A DNA stretch of 64,000 bases from assembly GCA_021397845.1 (NCBI GenBank), contig CM038046.1:5003001-5067000 (forward strand), in the 5' to 3' direction. The notes below the pieces were generated by a model, which was not told the DNA's origin, did not search any database, and worked only from the letters and a program-made list of their open reading frames with translations. Positions 49,601-58,239 of this stretch are shown here, in pieces (position 1 is the stretch's first letter; the number at the start of each line of letters is the position of its first letter). The DNA comes from Areca catechu (taxonomy: Eukaryota > Streptophyta > Magnoliopsida > Arecales > Arecaceae). The position numbers were made by a program, and so were the translations under genes.

Positions 49601-52600
49601 TAAAAAAAGAGGATTGTAATGGAACGGTTTATTAGCATTATATATATTGTTAATACTTGCACTTCATCTCTTAAGAAAATAATTGATTGCCGAGTTCATG
49701 CAGAATACGTGGACAAGGCTATGATGAAGCTAATAATATGCAAAGCGAGATTAATAGTCTTAAAACTTTGATTATGAGAGAGAGTGAATCAGCACATTAT
49801 ATCCGCTTTTTAACACATTTGATAATGTTTTAAATATAGTTAGAGCTTCTTGCGAACGTAAAGATATGCTTCGAAAAAAGCAAGCTGAAAATGTTAAAGT
49901 GTAAGCTTCAAAGTGGGCATGGTTTGAATAAAAAATTAGTCTTAAAAGGATAGGTGATACTCATAAAGATCTTACTATAAATCACTTTTAAATTTAATTG
50001 CTATGTTCCCTTATATCATGGATATACTTGAAACTATTGCAACCAAAGGCTTACATCCTAAGTAGAAAGTTCAAGTACAAGTGCTCCTTAGTTCTTTACA
50101 ATCATTTCAGTTTGCTTTTGTCTTACACTTGATGCAGACCATATTAGAATGTAGACTATATTAGGGATTACAAATGAGTTAAATTTGGCTTTGTAGAGCT
50201 ATCTCACTTGTAAGAATGGCTAAGCAACAATTACAAGTAATGAGAGAGAAAGGATGGGAATCTCATTTTGATGGTGTTTATAAATTTTGTAATAGGAATG
50301 ATATTTTGATTTTGAACATGGATGACATATATATTTCTCAAGGTAAATCGAGATGTAAATCCTCACAAATCACAAATTTATACCATTATCATGCATATTC
50401 TATCCATTATTTTGCTTATCGACTTCAATTGACACTTCTAGTGATTGCTAAAAATCATGATGATGTTGCTTGATTTTTTAACACAATTGATAATGTTTAA
50501 ATTTGGTTTGAGCTTCTTGCAAAGGTAAAGATATGCTTCGAGAAAAACAAGCTGAAAAAGTTAAAAAAAGCCTTAGAGTAATGGTGAGCTTCAAAGTGGG
50601 CAAGGTTTGAATAAAAAATTAGTCTTAAAAGGATAGATGATACTCATAGAGATCTTACTATAAATCACTTTTAAATTTAATTGCTATGTTCACTTCTATC
50701 ATGAGTGTACTTAAAACTATTGCAACTGATAGGTCATATCCTAAGCACAAGTGCTTAATTCTTTACAATCATTTCAATTTGCTTTTATCTTACACTTATG
50801 CAAACTATATCGGAGATTACAAATGAATTAAATTTGGCTTTGCAGAGCTATGTCACTTGTAAGAATAGCTAATGATTACAAGTGATGATAGAGAAAGGAT
50901 GGGAATCTCATTTACATGGTGTTTATGAATTTTGTAACAAGAATAACATTTTGATTTTGAACATGGATGACATATTTCTCAAAGTAAATTGAGACGTAAA
51001 TCCCCACAAATCATAATTTTATACCATTCTCATACTAAATTATTTTATATGGTTATTGGTATGCAACTTTTGGATTTAGTGAGATAAATACTGGGTTGCT
51101 TCTTTGTGTGGCTTGCTTGAATCTAGTTGACATATTCTGTTCTTTTGACAAGTAGAAGTTAATTAGATTGGCTCAATTTTATCCAAATGAGTTTTCACAT
51201 GTTGATCTTTTGGCACTTAAATATCAACATGAAAACTTCATTATTCATATGTGCTAAGATGAAAGATTTTGTGAATAAAAAGGACTTGGTGATCCTTCGA
51301 AGCAAAAAAAGCATATTGTATATCTACATATTTATTTGCTTTTGAATAAGGGTGGCAATTGGATCGGGTCGAGTCAAAAAAAAAAAAAAAAAAAAAAATC
51401 TGAACCTAAATCTGACCCGTTTATTAAAAAGATTAAATTTTAAAACCCGAACATGTCATGTTTAATAAATAGGTTAGCCAGCCCGACCTATCTATGACCA
51501 ATTTACGATCTAGTTTTTAAAAAAAAACAAAGACAACTTATTTATGATCCATTTAAGGCCCATTTTTTTAAAAAAAAGTAAAGAGATAAACCTGCCGCCT
51601 CTAAGTCTCTTCGGCCTTCACTCAAATCGGAGTTGTTCCAGCTCCATTCGAGCAAATCCCCCAGCTTCTCACTCCCATCCAGTGGTCGTGCCTCCTCCGA
51701 GCTTCCCACCTCGTCCTCGTCGGGACCTAGCCCTAAATTGCATAAATGGTGCATGATCCTCTTGATCAAGCCATGATTGACGTTGGTTAGAGAGAGGCCT
51801 CCTGCTACAGCCAGGCTCCTCTCTGAGAGTAGCAACGAGGCGGGGGGAGGAGATCGAGAAGGGTCCATTATTGGAGCAAGGGGACAAAGGGGGCTGCACG
51901 AAAAGAGTGGGAGCCAAGGGTTTACTAGGGTTCAGGTTTTTGTCAGCAACATAGTTGTCGCCCTAGGGATATTTGCGAGGTTTGGGGTTGTAGCGGGCAT
52001 GGGAGTCACCTCCGCCACCACTGCGCTTGACAAGGCGAAAGGAGGCAAAGAAGAGGCAGAAGCACTCGTGAAGGAGAGAGATGGAGAGGAGGGAGCAGGG
52101 GGCAATGGGCAAGAGGGTGAGGGGCTCTATCTCTCTCCTCTATTTCAAGGAAGGCAAGAAAATGGCACCATGGAATCACATGATAGTTGTCAGTTGTCAA
52201 CCAGGCTACTTAAAATCCTGGACTACTGATTTTAAGCATTAAAATTTTAAACATGCACTAGCAAAACCAAAAAAAATGTAATCAGGTAGACTGACTTGAC
52301 TCGACCCGTATAATAAACAAGTTAAATAGATTAAACAAGTTAGAAGGTTAAAACCTGAACCTGATCTAAATATCTAAATGGTTAAACATGTTGACCTATT
52401 TACGACTTGAACCTATTTAGCCCAAATCCAAATTTGTTTAAGACGGATCAAACACAGGTCGCATTTTACCACCCCTACTTTTGAAGTTAGCATTGATGCT
52501 ACTAGTTGCTACTAGTACCATGAAAAGGGTTTTTTTTTGTAATGAATTTCATAAAGACTAAGTTGTATAACTGCATGTTTAATCAATTGATGAATTATTT

Positions 52601-55600
52601 GGTGACATATATAGAGAGATGTATTTGATAATATTACTAATGCTACTGTCATGCATCATTTTTAATATATGAAAAGTCATAGAGGATAATTATAAAATAA
52701 AGAATTACTATGTGTTTTTGCTGATGTAGAAACAGTACTACACTATATTTAGCTCTCAATATTCTTATTACTTGTCCTTCATTTTGTATTAACCGCATAA
52801 AGCAAAATTCGTAGATCCACCATTGCCGATATGGTATGCATTAAATCTTGGCCAAATATGTTAGGCCATTTTTGAGGGACAATCTGAATCTTCTCAATAT
52901 TCGTACATTTGAATCATTGTACTGCTATAATGGTCATTATTTTTACTTGATATGAAGCATATAGAAATAATAATTCAATTGAATCTCCTTGTACCATGCC
53001 ACATCACATTTCCTAATTGTTTCTCACTACCAGAAGCTCCTAAATATATAAATGAATAACAATAGTAGTCCTAACAAGCATATATGCAAACAATGATAGT
53101 CTTAAACAAACAATCATGGTACAGGAAAAAATGTTAAAAAGAAATCCTTATCAGGCTCCTCTATTGTTTAAATCAGATAGAAAGGTATCCAAACAATTAG
53201 ACACAGAATTTATATACAATAGATTCTGATGCTGGAAGTGAAACATCTTTAGCGAGATACTAAGATACCCGAACATGTACTGATGACACATGCGGCATGG
53301 CTTGAGATTCTGCTTAACAAGGGATAAACCTTAATGAAGATTCCATCTACAGAATAACTGGATGCTGATAGAAGAATTTACTGCTTCTACATATCTGAGA
53401 TGCTATGGATCAGATTCCTATTAAAGAGCACAGCATCATGCCTTTCAGCAGTTCATATGTTTATACCTAAAGGAGTTTGCTAGTGGTGATGATAACCAGA
53501 GTAAAAAGGGAAATGAAACAAGAGTACCCAAAATAAATCTTGAAAATTCAGGAGCAACAATATTGAGCTACAACCCTCCACTATAATAGACAAGGACAAC
53601 ATGCAAATAATAAAGCCAAGGTTCACCATCTCGGTAGCGGATCTTGTACCGGTAAAATCCTATTACAGTGTCCGCACATGGTTCAATATTGTATGGCAAT
53701 GTTAGTATGCTTTGAAACAGCATACCAGTATGAGACCTTTGAAACAGCATACCAGTATGAGACCGGTATGGTACAGGGCAATACGGCATTTCATGAATAA
53801 AGGTATCTCAAACTAGCAAAAAATCAGTCAGCAAAAGGTTGCTTGTACATACTGCACATGGCAGCATGAATCTTGTCTATGAATAAAAAAAACAGAAAAA
53901 GAAGTATCACAAAAAAGAGGCTGCATAAAAGGAACAGCAATCATCTTTGAAGACAAAATTTACAGCATTCATATTAGCTTCTATTCAAGAAGTAATAACA
54001 CAACCACTTAGCAGGATAAAAATAGAGATGAAGTTATTATAACAAAACGACCACAAAAAAAAAACACCAAAAATCATCTGAAAACCAAAGTTTTCTACAA
54101 ACATGACAGCTCTTAATAAATAAGAGAGAAGACAGCACTTTCATGAATTCTCAGACAAGACTGAACCCAGAAAGGCAACAAACTGAAAGCCTTGAAAATG
54201 TCAGGCTGAAAACTTTTTAGATGGCAAGGAAGAAGGCACTCAGATAAGGACTGTAATTATGTAGAAGAACCAAATATTATAACAAGTTTATAAGAATTTG
54301 AGCAAGCTTAAGATTAATGTTCCCTTGTACACTCAACAAGCCAGCTTATATACACCTCATTCCATGCATTAATTGCCAGCTCTTGGTTTGTCATTACTAC
54401 ACAAGCCTTTTATTAATGAATAATAACTACAGGAGTGATATTCGCTGGCAATGCAATATTTAATCACATATCATTTGATTCCTTTTCACCCATTAATTAC
54501 AGGATTTGGTGAACTTGCCTCTGATACATGTTATATACAGTAGCATAAATGATGATAATAAAGAAAAAAAGGATGTAAAAATTACATGTGTATGATATAG
54601 TACTTCCAGCATCTACAAAAGCATAGTTCTGTATAAAAATAAGATGTTTCAAATATTGAAAATCCTGTTTCGATTTAAACATATGGTAATGTATTCAATT
54701 AACACTAATATATTTTATCATCAATAGTAACATGGCGAGCAATAAGACAACCAAATATCTCAATAGTCACATGCAACTCTAGTTAATCTTCCTTCAGTAA
54801 GGCTACTTTAAAGGCCATTTCAGGTCTTCAAGCCAAAAATTACCACTTACAATAAGTAAGTATACAAGCAAAAACAACAGAAATTAACAACAAAATACAA
54901 AGAAACAGAATGAAGTTAAAAAGATGACGTCTTATACCCAACTACACTAGGAAAACAAAATATATAAAGCATCCAACAACAGTTAGTCCTTTTTTCTGGT
55001 AACACAGTTGGTCCTTTTAAAACAAAGAACCTATAATGCATATACAGGGGTGTCAAATAAGCTGAGCAACTTGACCTCTGGTCAGGCAAGAAAAGCTCAA
55101 ATCAAGCTCAGTTTGAAGCTAAACAAACCAAGCTTGAACTAACAAGCCAAGCTCAAAATTGATTTTGAGCCGAACCAAAAAAATTGACAGCTCGATCAAA
55201 CTCAGCTTTATGAGGCTCGAATATACTTAAATTATTTATATTGTATTCATATATAATCGATCACTAGATTAAAGTTTTAATTGATGTATTCGTTTATCAT
55301 TTGGATGAATTAAATAATAATTTAGACCCAGACCAAACTTTGAACCAAAGTTGAAATCAAGAATCAAGATTTCATTTAAGCTGGAGCCAAACTTGATCTA
55401 AACACAAGTTGATTTGAGCTTGATTAAGGATGACCAACCTGATGAAGAAGGCTCATGTTCAGCTTGATTTGAAGTTAAGCCTGTATTGAGCTTGAAATAA
55501 TGGTAAACAAATCAAGTTTGATCATCGAATTCAAGCTCAAAATTAATTTCAAACCAATCTTGATCAAGCTTGGCTCAAATATGCTTCTATGTATATAGCA

Positions 55601-56142
55601 AAACAGAACAATGGTTAATGCTTCACAAGAAGGCCAACCGTTCAGCATTTAAGTAGGCATTTAAGTAGATGTATCATTTGAAAGGAAGAAAAAATCCTAT
55701 GCAGATTTTCCATATGGTGACAATAAAAATAAAAGTTAAGCTACTTACCTTCATAGCTACAGTTACGGAGCAATGCACTGACCACTTGGCGGGTGGAATC
55801 ATCATTCTCTACAAGCAGGACCTTCAGTGTTTCAACAGTAAGGAACCTCTCCCATCGAATGATTGGTCCTGGTGGCGGCTGCTGCTGCTGCTGCTGCTGC
55901 TGCTTCTGCAGTTTCTGTGGACCAGGCTGATCTGTCAGGGGGACAGCCACATCACCTTCTTGGTTGTTATTTAAATCTTCTGTCACCTCGTTAATCCTTG
56001 ACTCATCGTCTTCTGAGAGCCCCTGGCCCTCCCCCACGATGCCATCCCTAACTTCGTTGGGCTCATCGTAGATTTGATAGTTTAGTTCCGCCGGCCCTTT
56101 GTTCTCAGCCCCATGAGGGCTTACTTCATCAACATTTCCCAT
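31581..56142 (-). CDS. PRR37: Pseudo-response regulator, PRR37/73/7 clade (eight coding exons)
   Basis: Circadian clock transcriptional repressor of the PRR7/PRR37/PRR73 group, acting in the nucleus on clock and flowering-time genes. Coding exons (minus): 56142-55749, 45100-44939, 44798-44665, 44405-44244, 33821-33638, 33554-33119, 33029-32216 and 31688-31581. All introns are GT-AG, and the exons join in frame to 797 codons plus stop, close to the family's usual 730-770. Residues ~107-225 are the pseudo-receiver domain: acidic pair Asp114/Asp115 and Lys210 are kept but the phospho-acceptor Asp is Glu158 (TEVVMP), the defining PRR change. SSWTKRAVEV follows, then LELSL at ~457-461 (EAR motif, TOPLESS recruitment in this family), a His-rich stretch and a CCT domain at ~742-785 for DNA binding. 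PRR37 and PRR73 cannot be separated from sequence alone here. Confidence 0.93.
31963..32070. repeat. 36-bp unit repeated three times in PRR intron 7
   Basis: Three identical head-to-tail 36-bp copies (each TATCAATTTACTG...CAACCGTGG) lie in the 527-bp intron that splits the CCT domain. Confidence 0.95.
32216..33029 (-). CDS. PRR37: PRR exon 7: low-complexity linker and first half of CCT
   Basis: Largest exon (814 bp). It opens with YYTSATSNQTPTGCGGSC after a TTGTCCAAG acceptor, then carries a His-rich run (~HHHHHYHHHH), a GSNSGSNHGSNG linker, and HREAALKKFRQKKKTRNFG, the start of the CCT domain. Donor AAG|GTAGAC. Confidence 0.93.
33119..33554 (-). CDS. PRR37: PRR exon 6: linker with EAR motif
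   Basis: 436 bp containing MELPSLELSLKRPR, a conserved block of the PRR5/7/9 families that includes the LxLxL repression motif. Acceptor ATTACAG and donor CAAG|GTGCGA are both consensus-like. Flanked by short introns of 83 and 89 bp. Confidence 0.93.
33638..33821 (-). CDS. PRR37: PRR exon 5: SSWTKRAVEV block
   Basis: 184 bp starting SSWTKRAVEVDGPQ, the conserved motif after the pseudo-receiver in this clade. Acceptor CTTGCAG and donor TTG|GTATGA. Confidence 0.93.
34642..34673. repeat. Poly-T tract (32 T)
   Basis: Uninterrupted T run on the plus strand, equal to poly-A on the PRR-sense strand. It could be the tail scar of an old insertion. Confidence 0.9.
36540..38640. repeat. Pair of diverged repeats in PRR intron 4
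   Basis: ~36540-36900 and ~38270-38640 share an ordered set of motifs: CTCCTTCCC(T/C)TAAAA, then an AGAAA-rich stretch, then ATTGTTGAAAAA.../ATCATTGAAAAAG followed by TTAATTATGCCT/TTAACCATGGCAT. This resembles two decayed LTRs of one element, with ~1.4 kb between. Weak. Confidence 0.3.
39112..39116. repeat. Left target-site duplication CAACT
   Basis: CAACT precedes the 5' LTR and recurs at 42297-42301. Confidence 0.75.
39117..39909 (+). repeat. 5' LTR of the copia element
   Basis: Begins TGTTAAGAAAAATG, has a TATA box (GGCTATAAAACC, ~39584) and ends CCCCTAACA. Confidence 0.8.
39912..39924 (+). other. Primer-binding site (tRNA-iMet) of the copia element
   Basis: TGGTATCAGAGCC, the standard initiator-Met primer site, two bases after the LTR. 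Confidence 0.9.
39960..41045 (+). pseudogene. Copia gag and protease remnant
   Basis: Frame fragments read LWTKLEELYMAKSLTN (Gag), a CX2CX4HX4C zinc knuckle (KCFQCNELGHLVKDC, ~40621-40670), then WILNFACPYHICC where functional copia proteases have WILDSG/SCS: the catalytic Asp is replaced by Asn. Stops and frameshifts separate the pieces. The remaining ~400 bp to the 3' LTR have no pol motif. Confidence 0.75.
41443..42296 (+). repeat. 3' LTR of the copia element
   Basis: Preceded by a purine-rich GAGATGGAGA tract. Its first base pair is TA rather than TG. It carries the same TATA box (GGCTATAAAATC, ~41965) and ends CCCCCAACA. Clearly diverged from the 5' LTR, suggesting an old insertion. Confidence 0.75.
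42297..42301. repeat. Right target-site duplication CAACT
   Basis: Exact copy of 39112-39116. Confidence 0.75.
43722..43806. repeat. 43-bp tandem duplication in PRR intron 4
   Basis: Two copies starting CCATTAATTTGTAAATATC at 43722 and 43765, nearly identical. Confidence 0.9.
44244..44405 (-). CDS. PRR37: PRR exon 4: acidic linker after the pseudo-receiver
   Basis: 162 bp (54 codons) opening SSGSGSESGIQTQKP and rich in Ser, Asp and Asn. Acceptor TATCTCAG and donor CAG|GTACAC, phase 0 at both ends. Confidence 0.93.
44665..44798 (-). CDS. PRR37: PRR exon 3: C-terminal part of the pseudo-receiver
   Basis: 134 bp encoding MSSNDSMGTVFKCLSKGA, DFLVKPIRKNELKNLWQH and VWRRYHS, containing conserved Lys210. 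Acceptor GTGTGCAG and donor AGT|GTTAGT. Confidence 0.93.
44939..45100 (-). CDS. PRR37: PRR exon 2: core of the pseudo-receiver with Glu158
   Basis: 162 bp encoding TAVANGLQAWKILEDL, HIDLVLTEVVMPCLSG and KTRKNIPVI. Glu158 replaces the phosphorylated Asp of true response regulators. Acceptor TTGAACAG, donor TTA|GTAAGT. Confidence 0.93.
45111..45390. repeat. 92-bp tandem triplication beside exon 2 acceptor
   Basis: Three copies with landmarks GTGAATGTAATTATAT at 45128, 45220 and 45312. The array begins about 10 bp from the splice acceptor, so it occupies the branch-point and polypyrimidine region of intron 1. Confidence 0.9.
45890..46030. repeat. Dispersed repeat with GTACCGG motifs, copy 1
   Basis: Shares CAAGGTT(T/C)ACCATCT(T/C)GG, CTATTA(T/C)AGTGTC(A/C)GCA(T/C)ATGGT and nearby TACCGG text with 53610-53790. 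Probably a short non-autonomous element. Confidence 0.5.
46958..46965. repeat. Target-site duplication CTTCTAAC (left)
   Basis: 8-bp duplication repeated at 47546-47553. Confidence 0.9.
46966..47545. mobile_element. Non-autonomous hAT element (580 bp)
   Basis: Perfect 13-bp terminal inverted repeats TAGGGATGGCAAT/ATTGCCATCCCTA and perfect 8-bp target duplications define a hAT-superfamily MITE. Inside are many CCCGAACCCG/CGGGTTTGG runs forming further inverted symmetry. It sits in the N-terminal part of the decayed hAT transposase gene. Confidence 0.92.
47546..47553. repeat. Target-site duplication CTTCTAAC (right)
   Basis: Exact copy of 46958-46965. Confidence 0.9.
48184..48917 (+). mobile_element. 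Solo LTR nested in the hAT pseudogene
   Basis: A 734-bp block starting TGTAGGGGC and ending GCGGCAACA interrupts the repeated hAT sequence at AACCATGATTTTTTCC. Flanks are ACCAA (48179-48183) and ACCAT (48918-48922), a 5-bp duplication with one change. The uninterrupted copy of the target is visible at ~47770. A TATA box (CTATAAAAGGGG, ~48706) supports LTR identity. The family is not assigned. Confidence 0.7.
49810..51010 (+). repeat. ~650-bp internal duplication of the hAT pseudogene
   Basis: Segments ~49810-50380 and ~50475-51010 repeat the same transposase region (AGATATGCTTCGA, TGGTTTGAATAAAAAATTAGTC, CTATAAATCACTTTTAAATTT, GAGATGGAAATC..-type landmarks). A smaller duplication of the N-terminal region lies at ~46840-47830 versus ~47900-48180. 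Confidence 0.75.
51339..51346. repeat. Target-site duplication CTTTTGAA (left)
   Basis: 8-bp duplication repeated at 52478-52485. Confidence 0.88.
51347..52477. mobile_element. Non-autonomous hAT element with GC-rich insert (1.13 kb)
   Basis: Terminal inverted repeats TAAGGGTGGCAA and TTACCACCCCTA (imperfect) and perfect 8-bp target duplications. The transposase gene resumes exactly where it left off (LLL before, KLALML after). The AT-rich ends (CCCGA/GGGTC motifs) frame a ~560-bp GC-rich core (51590-52150) unlike the rest of the intron, with a 150-codon plus-strand frame (51777-52229) and a 108-codon minus frame. This may be captured host DNA. Confidence 0.85.
52478..52485. repeat. Target-site duplication CTTTTGAA (right)
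   Basis: Exact copy of 51339-51346. Confidence 0.88.
53610..53790. repeat. Dispersed repeat with GTACCGG motifs, copy 2
   Basis: Related to 45890-46030. It includes its own small tandem duplication, a ~27-bp unit beginning TTTGAAACAGCATACC repeated at ~53709 and ~53736. Confidence 0.55.
55060..55580. repeat. AAGCTTG/CAAGCTC-rich repeat
   Basis: Dense AAGCTC, AAGCTTG and GAGCTTG words on both strands around an A/T-rich centre, typical of a small plant inverted-repeat element starting near GGGGTGTCAAATAAGC (55048). The ends are not resolved. Confidence 0.4.
55749..56142 (-). CDS. PRR37: PRR exon 1: N-terminus and start of the pseudo-receiver
   Basis: ATG at 56142 opens MGNVDEVSPHGAENKG. An acidic N-terminus and an 8-Gln run follow, then PGPIIRWERFL and LKVLLVENDDSTRQVV, the first strand and acidic pair of the pseudo-receiver. 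Donor GAAG|GTAAGT, ending in phase 1. The W-RF motif before LKVLLVE is standard for the family, so the start is secure. Confidence 0.93.
55879..55902 (-). repeat. CAG trinucleotide run encoding poly-Gln in PRR
   Basis: Eight uninterrupted CAG codons (CTG on plus) lie just before the pseudo-receiver domain. Confidence 0.95.
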
Positions 56143-56269
56143 CGACCAGACTCAAAATGACCAATAATGGTGCTGGAATGGAGAAGTGGAAAACGCTTCC
56201 ATGTCCAAGAAGGGAACGCACAAATTCCGTTGCCTTCAAGAACACCACCTCTTGACTAACGACTCCGAC

Positions 56270-56772
56270 CTGCGAACTAGATCACACAAGCAAAGAACTA
56301 AGTCTAATGTCGAGATAAGATTGAATAATGAACCTTCTCTGATGAACCCAATACCCTAGAACTCGCTAGCTCTTAGATTTTTTCCGACACACAACAGCCA
56401 TTACCCAGCTAGATCTCTAACTCACCTACAGCACCTAAAGATTCCACCAACAGAGGCAGGTTGTTCGAAGAAAAAAAACGTTTCAGATGCATGTAATGCC
56501 CAAGAAATCACTCTTCCCTGGTATTCAAGAAAAAGGGCATTGATGTAAGATTAGAACCCTAGTTCGCCTCCAAACCACATCATCCATCCATCAAAAAGAA
56601 AAATGAAAGCGAAAAATAGTCAGAAACCAAGAATCACCGAGACAGGAGATCCAAATAAACAAGGGTTTAAGCAAAAAGAAAAAGAACCCACAAGAATTCG
56701 AAATCGGTTCAAGAACGCAAAAATCTACGGTTCCTGAAACGAATCTAGAGAGGAAAAACAAGATTCGTATAC
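56270..56772 (-). other. Candidate 5' UTR intron of the PRR gene
   Basis: On the minus strand a donor AAG|GTATAC at 56772 and an acceptor TTCGCAG ending at 56270 would remove 503 bp and place ~127 nt of leader before the ATG. 5' UTR introns are known in this family. It is unproven here. Confidence 0.4.
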
Positions 56773-57059
56773 CTTCTTGCCCGAACAAAGTCCAGGGTTC
56801 TGCAAGGGAGGAGACCAAGAACCCGGCGAAGATCCAAAAAGCTGCAACCTCCGCCCGAGATCAAGAAGAAGAAAAAGATTGGGAGAACAGAGCAAGAGCA
56901 GCCTCGAATCTTGGGGGAGGAGTTTTAAGTCCTACCGGCGCGGGGGTCTTGAACTGAGAGGAGCACCATGGCTTGGGGTTCTCAGAAAGATATCCCGGGA
57001 TTTGGAGGAGGGGGGTGTGGGTGCGGAAAGATATCAGGGTCGGTCCGAGACGGCGGTGA

Positions 57060-57067
57060 TGACGTGG
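57060..57067 (-). promoter_or_regulatory. ACGT-core element TGACGTGG upstream of PRR
   Basis: bZIP-type C/G hybrid box about 0.9 kb upstream of the PRR ATG and roughly 0.2 kb above the likely leader start. Confidence 0.4.
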
Positions 57068-57122
57068 AGCAAATGGCGGTGGACAGCGCCCCGGTGGGTG
57101 CGAGGTGGGACGGGGCTCGTCC

Positions 57123-57130
57123 GACGTGGC
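57123..57130 (-). promoter_or_regulatory. ACGT-core element GACGTGGC upstream of PRR
   Basis: Second ACGT-core site, 63 bp from the first, matching the G-box half GACGTGGC. Confidence 0.4.
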
Positions 57131-57209
57131 CATCCCCGCTGGGCAAAATCAAAAGCCAGACGCTAACGTTCCCGTTCCGCATCGCGGAGGAACCTCCAGA
57201 TCGGTAGTG

Positions 57210-57219
57210 GCCACGTGGC
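57210..57219 (-). promoter_or_regulatory. Perfect palindromic G-box GCCACGTGGC upstream of PRR
   Basis: Ten-base perfect palindrome around CACGTG, the high-affinity form for bZIP (HY5-like) and bHLH (PIF-like) factors that link light to clock genes. The three ACGT sites lie within 160 bp in the GC-rich promoter. Confidence 0.55.
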
Positions 57220-58170
57220 GCCTCGCCGCGCCCTCCGTCGCTACTTGTTGAACGATAAACAAAGGGACGGCGCTACTTTAGTATTTTTTTGATTTTTTTT
57301 TTTTTTTTTAATGCACCAAAGGGGGGGGGGGGGGGCCCCTACACGATTTTTATCCGGTCAGAAAATATTTATACGGTGTATATTATTTTTTGCAATCGTC
57401 ATTTCTTATCGAAGATGAATACATCAATTTGACTGAAAAACGGACTCGAATCCCATCCTCCCACTTGTAAGTAAAGCCACTATCGACGATTTTTTTTTCA
57501 TCAAAAAAAAAAAAAAAGGGACGGCTCCGGTGCGGTTGGTCTCGAGAGCGTCGTTTTCTTTGGTCGCACTTTGGACTCTGGGTCCACGAGCCCAAGCTAA
57601 AATCTTAACGACCACTTAACGGCGTTTATGAATTAAATATAATGATAGGAATAACCTCGTCTTGGGGACTTGGTATAGTTTTTTTTATATCTATAAATAA
57701 AAAGAGAGAGAATAAATCCTGACGTAGCTTCCACGAGTCAAAGCTAAAATTTTGACGGCATTTATGAATTAAATAAAATGATAGGAATAACCTCGTCTTG
57801 GGGACTTGGTATATTTTTTTTTTATAAAGAAGATGAGAAGGGATAAATTTATAAAAAAATTTTGAATTTAATTGAGTCACTTATAAAGAACATACTAGTT
57901 GATATAGTTTATTAATTATTTTTTTCTACAGTATGATAAAATAAAATTTAGGGCTGCCACCCTAGTTTGACACCCAGTGCAATGATGAAATAGGGAGGAA
58001 CGTTCTAGAGGCCAAAATGTTCTGGAGAGGTATCGTCGTCTGTATCCATGCTAAGCTCTATATAATTATGAAAGTTTTTTTTAATATTATTTTTTTATTT
58101 AATATCCAGGAGCTAGGGCCATTCCAATTTAATTTATGAAATAAAATAATTGCGATGACATGGACTACAC
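57220..58170. other. Upstream flank of PRR, no gene seen
   Basis: A/T-rich with a T run (57290-57309), a 15-G run followed by CCCC (57321-57339) and a direct duplication at 57584-57814. No coding sequence is supported. Confidence 0.5.
57584..57814. repeat. Direct duplication (~85-95 bp, offset ~138-149)
   Basis: Copies at 57584-57678 and 57733-57814 share AAGCTAAAAT, TTTATGAATTAAAT and GATAGGAATAACCTCGTC, with one small deletion in the second copy. Confidence 0.85.
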
Positions 58171-58172
58171 GG

Positions 58173-58175
<3 letters not shown>

Positions 58176-58232
<57 letters not shown>
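58176..58232. repeat. (AT)n microsatellite
   Basis: 57 bp of uninterrupted AT dinucleotide. Confidence 0.95.
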
Positions 58233-58235
<3 letters not shown>

Positions 58236-58239
58236 TAAA

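Larger units (their letters stand above)
46830..52690 (+). pseudogene. hAT transposase gene (ZMYM1-like/DUF4371), heavily decayed
   Basis: Translated pieces follow the order of plant hAT transposases of the ZMYM1-like, DUF4371 type: ATGGAGAGATT(C/T)TTT start (46928 and again ~47982), DLNSLPNDPG and RKDPCQPRNHDF-like block (~47655-47780), WLEYNRKEDAPFC, VGGCNSAHNQAIKKCE-like block (~49135), GQGYDEANNMQSEINSLKT (~49710), RMAKQQLQVMREKGWE (~50210), LAQFYPNEFSHVDLLALK (~51170) and the C-terminal dimerisation region (LALMLLVATSTMKRVF, ~52487). It has dozens of stops. It contains internal tandem duplications and three nested insertions and lies antisense to the PRR gene. Confidence 0.8.
45101..55748 (-). 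other. PRR intron 1 (10.6 kb)
   Basis: GT-AG intron that interrupts the pseudo-receiver after ...RNCSYE. It contains the 92-bp triplication, two copies of a GTACCGG-type dispersed repeat, the hAT nest, and an AAGCTTG-rich repeat at ~55060-55580. About half of it is recognisable transposon DNA. Confidence 0.85.
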
